This document shows, piece after piece, positions 63,069 through 63,872 of a stretch of 63,872 bases of DNA. Source of the DNA: CAZNEZ01 sp964572475 (GTDB lineage: Bacteria > Bacillota > Clostridia > Lachnospirales > Lachnospiraceae). The notes beneath the pieces were generated by a model. That model ran no database searches, was not told the origin of the DNA, and worked only from the letters and a program-made list of their open reading frames with translations. Location: contig CAZNEZ010000008.1 of assembly GCA_964572475.1 (NCBI GenBank), positions 1 through 63,872 of the forward strand, written 5' to 3'. Position 1 is the first letter of the stretch. Every line of letters begins with the position of its first letter. The position numbers were made by a program, and so were the translations under genes.

Positions 63069-63872
63069 TTATTTAAGGAAAATATATTTACAAATAAACA
63101 GAGCTGCAAGTACATACATTAATATACTAATCTTTTTCTCTTTAGCTTTTCCTGAAATAAGATTACATAATACATAAGAAATAAATCCGATAGCAATACC
63201 TTCTGAGATACTGTAAGCAATAGGCATTACAATAATAGTAAGGAAAGCAGGAATTGCTTCTGACATATCATCAAAATTAATTTTTACAATTGATCCAATC
63301 ATATAGAAGCCTACAATAATAAGAGCAGGAGCTACAGCAAATGATGGGATTGTGAGGAAAAGTGGTGAAAAGATGATTGCAATAAGGAATAACAAACCTG
63401 ATGTAACCGCTGTTAAACCAGTTCTACCACCTTCAGTAACGCCTGAAGCACTTTCAACATATGTTGTAGTTGTTGATGTACCAAGGACTGCACCAGCACT
63501 TGTAGCAACAGCATCTGCTAATAAGGCACCCTTGATTCTTGGGAGTCTGCCGTCTTTATCAAGCAGACCAGCCTTTGAGGAAACACCAATTAATGTTCCA
63601 AGTGTATCAAACATATCTACAAATAAGAAAGCAAAGATAACTGTGATAAAGTTAAGAATTTTAACACCATCAAAGTTAACATTAAAGCATTGACCAAATG
63701 TTTTGCCAATACTTGAAAAGTCAAAACTAAAGAATGATGTAGGAATCACAGAATACATACCAAGATCAGGATTAGGAACGTAAATCTTTAATGCTTCACA
63801 AATCATACCAAGAATCCAAGTAGCAAATATACCTATAAGTATACCACCTTTAACATTCTTGATTAGAAGAAC
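63069..63872 (-). CDS. NCS2-family purine permease (AzgA/PbuG type), 5' end cut off
   Basis: The reading frame stays open to the window edge (22 codons before the first ATG at 63806), so the gene is partial. Seen: FVDMFDTLGTLIGVSSKAG, LGTSTTTTYVESASGVTEGGR and PAFLTIIVMPIAYSISEGI, typical of the AzgA-like adenine/guanine/hypoxanthine transporters. Several membrane segments are visible. It faces the Rpn-family gene across the terminator. Confidence 0.93.
   Translation of the reverse strand, partial: VLLIKNVKGGILIGIFATWILGMICEALKIYVPNPDLGMYSVIPTSFFSFDFSSIGKTFGQCFNVNFDGVKILNFITVIFAFLFVDMFDTLGTLIGVSSKAGLLDKDGRLPRIKGALLADAVATSAGAVLGTSTTTTYVESASGVTEGGRTGLTAVTSGLLFLIAIIFSPLFLTIPSFAVAPALIIVGFYMIGSIVKINFDDMSEAIPAFLTIIVMPIAYSISEGIAIGFISYVLCNLISGKAKEKKISILMYVLAALFICKYIFLK

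Overview
The window is AT-rich DNA from a low-GC Gram-positive anaerobe. Most likely it is a spore-forming member of class Clostridia, family Lachnospiraceae. This rests on an Rnf complex (rnfCDGEAB), an alpha/beta SASP, a GerW/YtfJ homologue, a GerA-type germinant receptor subunit, a Re-citrate-synthase-like enzyme, class D sortase and Firmicute-type gene orders (ylxM-ffh-rpsP-khpA-rimM-trmD-rplS-rbgA-rnhB; rpmB / asp23-fakA-recG; DUF512-der-plsY-gpsA). Species cannot be assigned from sequence alone. No tRNA, rRNA, CRISPR array, insertion sequence or prophage was recognised. A 100-N assembly gap sits at 36017-36116.

Layout. (1) 1-3.3 kb: carbamate kinase (minus), then a citrate/isopropylmalate-synthase-family enzyme followed by its probable GntR regulator, with a near-perfect 32-bp palindrome on the promoter. 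(2) 3.4-16.7 kb: an ABC-F ATPase, then the translation/secretion supercluster ylxM, ffh, rpsP, khpA, rimM, trmD, rplS, three signal peptidase I genes flanking rbgA, rnhB, a FliK-like/FlhB-tail pair, yraN and a laccase-domain purine nucleoside phosphorylase gene. (3) 16.8-23.1 kb: an envelope block with a CpsB/CpsC/CpsD-type tyrosine phosphatase/kinase module, a nucleotide-sugar dehydratase, and a secreted protein with a non-LPXTG sorting signal next to a class D sortase and a membrane protein. (4) 23.1-28.7 kb: PRPP synthetase, DUF512 radical-SAM-like protein, der, plsY, gpsA. (5) 28.7-37.4 kb: a MalT/LuxR-type regulator with a small target-like gene, a TrmB-type regulator translationally coupled to lysA, two unrecognised proteins, DUF2953 (interrupted by the gap), gerW and an unlisted 45-aa membrane protein. 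(6) 37.4-42 kb: metF, a separate MetH reactivation protein, truncated-type metH, a YkgJ-like protein. (7) 42-53.4 kb: rpmB (minus), asp23, fakA, recG, a degenerate FGGY kinase, ddl, murF, a membrane-anchored GH5 cellulase and a repeat-rich zinc-ribbon membrane protein. (8) 53.6-63.9 kb: SASP and YprB-type nuclease (minus), rnfCDGEAB, a GerA-type protein, an Rpn-family nuclease and a partial NCS2 purine permease (minus).

The strongest unexplained structure is a dispersed intergenic repeat. Its core is about 27 bp and is usually followed by two hairpins, the second ending in a T-run like an intrinsic terminator. Full or partial copies occur at 7.8, 9.8, 31.7, 42.0, 54.0 and 62.9 kb (probably also 37.1 kb). 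The hairpin arms co-vary between copies, and the copies sit almost only at operon ends. Other leads are three palindromic operators placed on or next to promoters, a pseudo-kinase of the rhamnulokinase family, a noncanonical sortase/substrate pair, and a FliK/FlhB-tail pair without other flagellar genes nearby.
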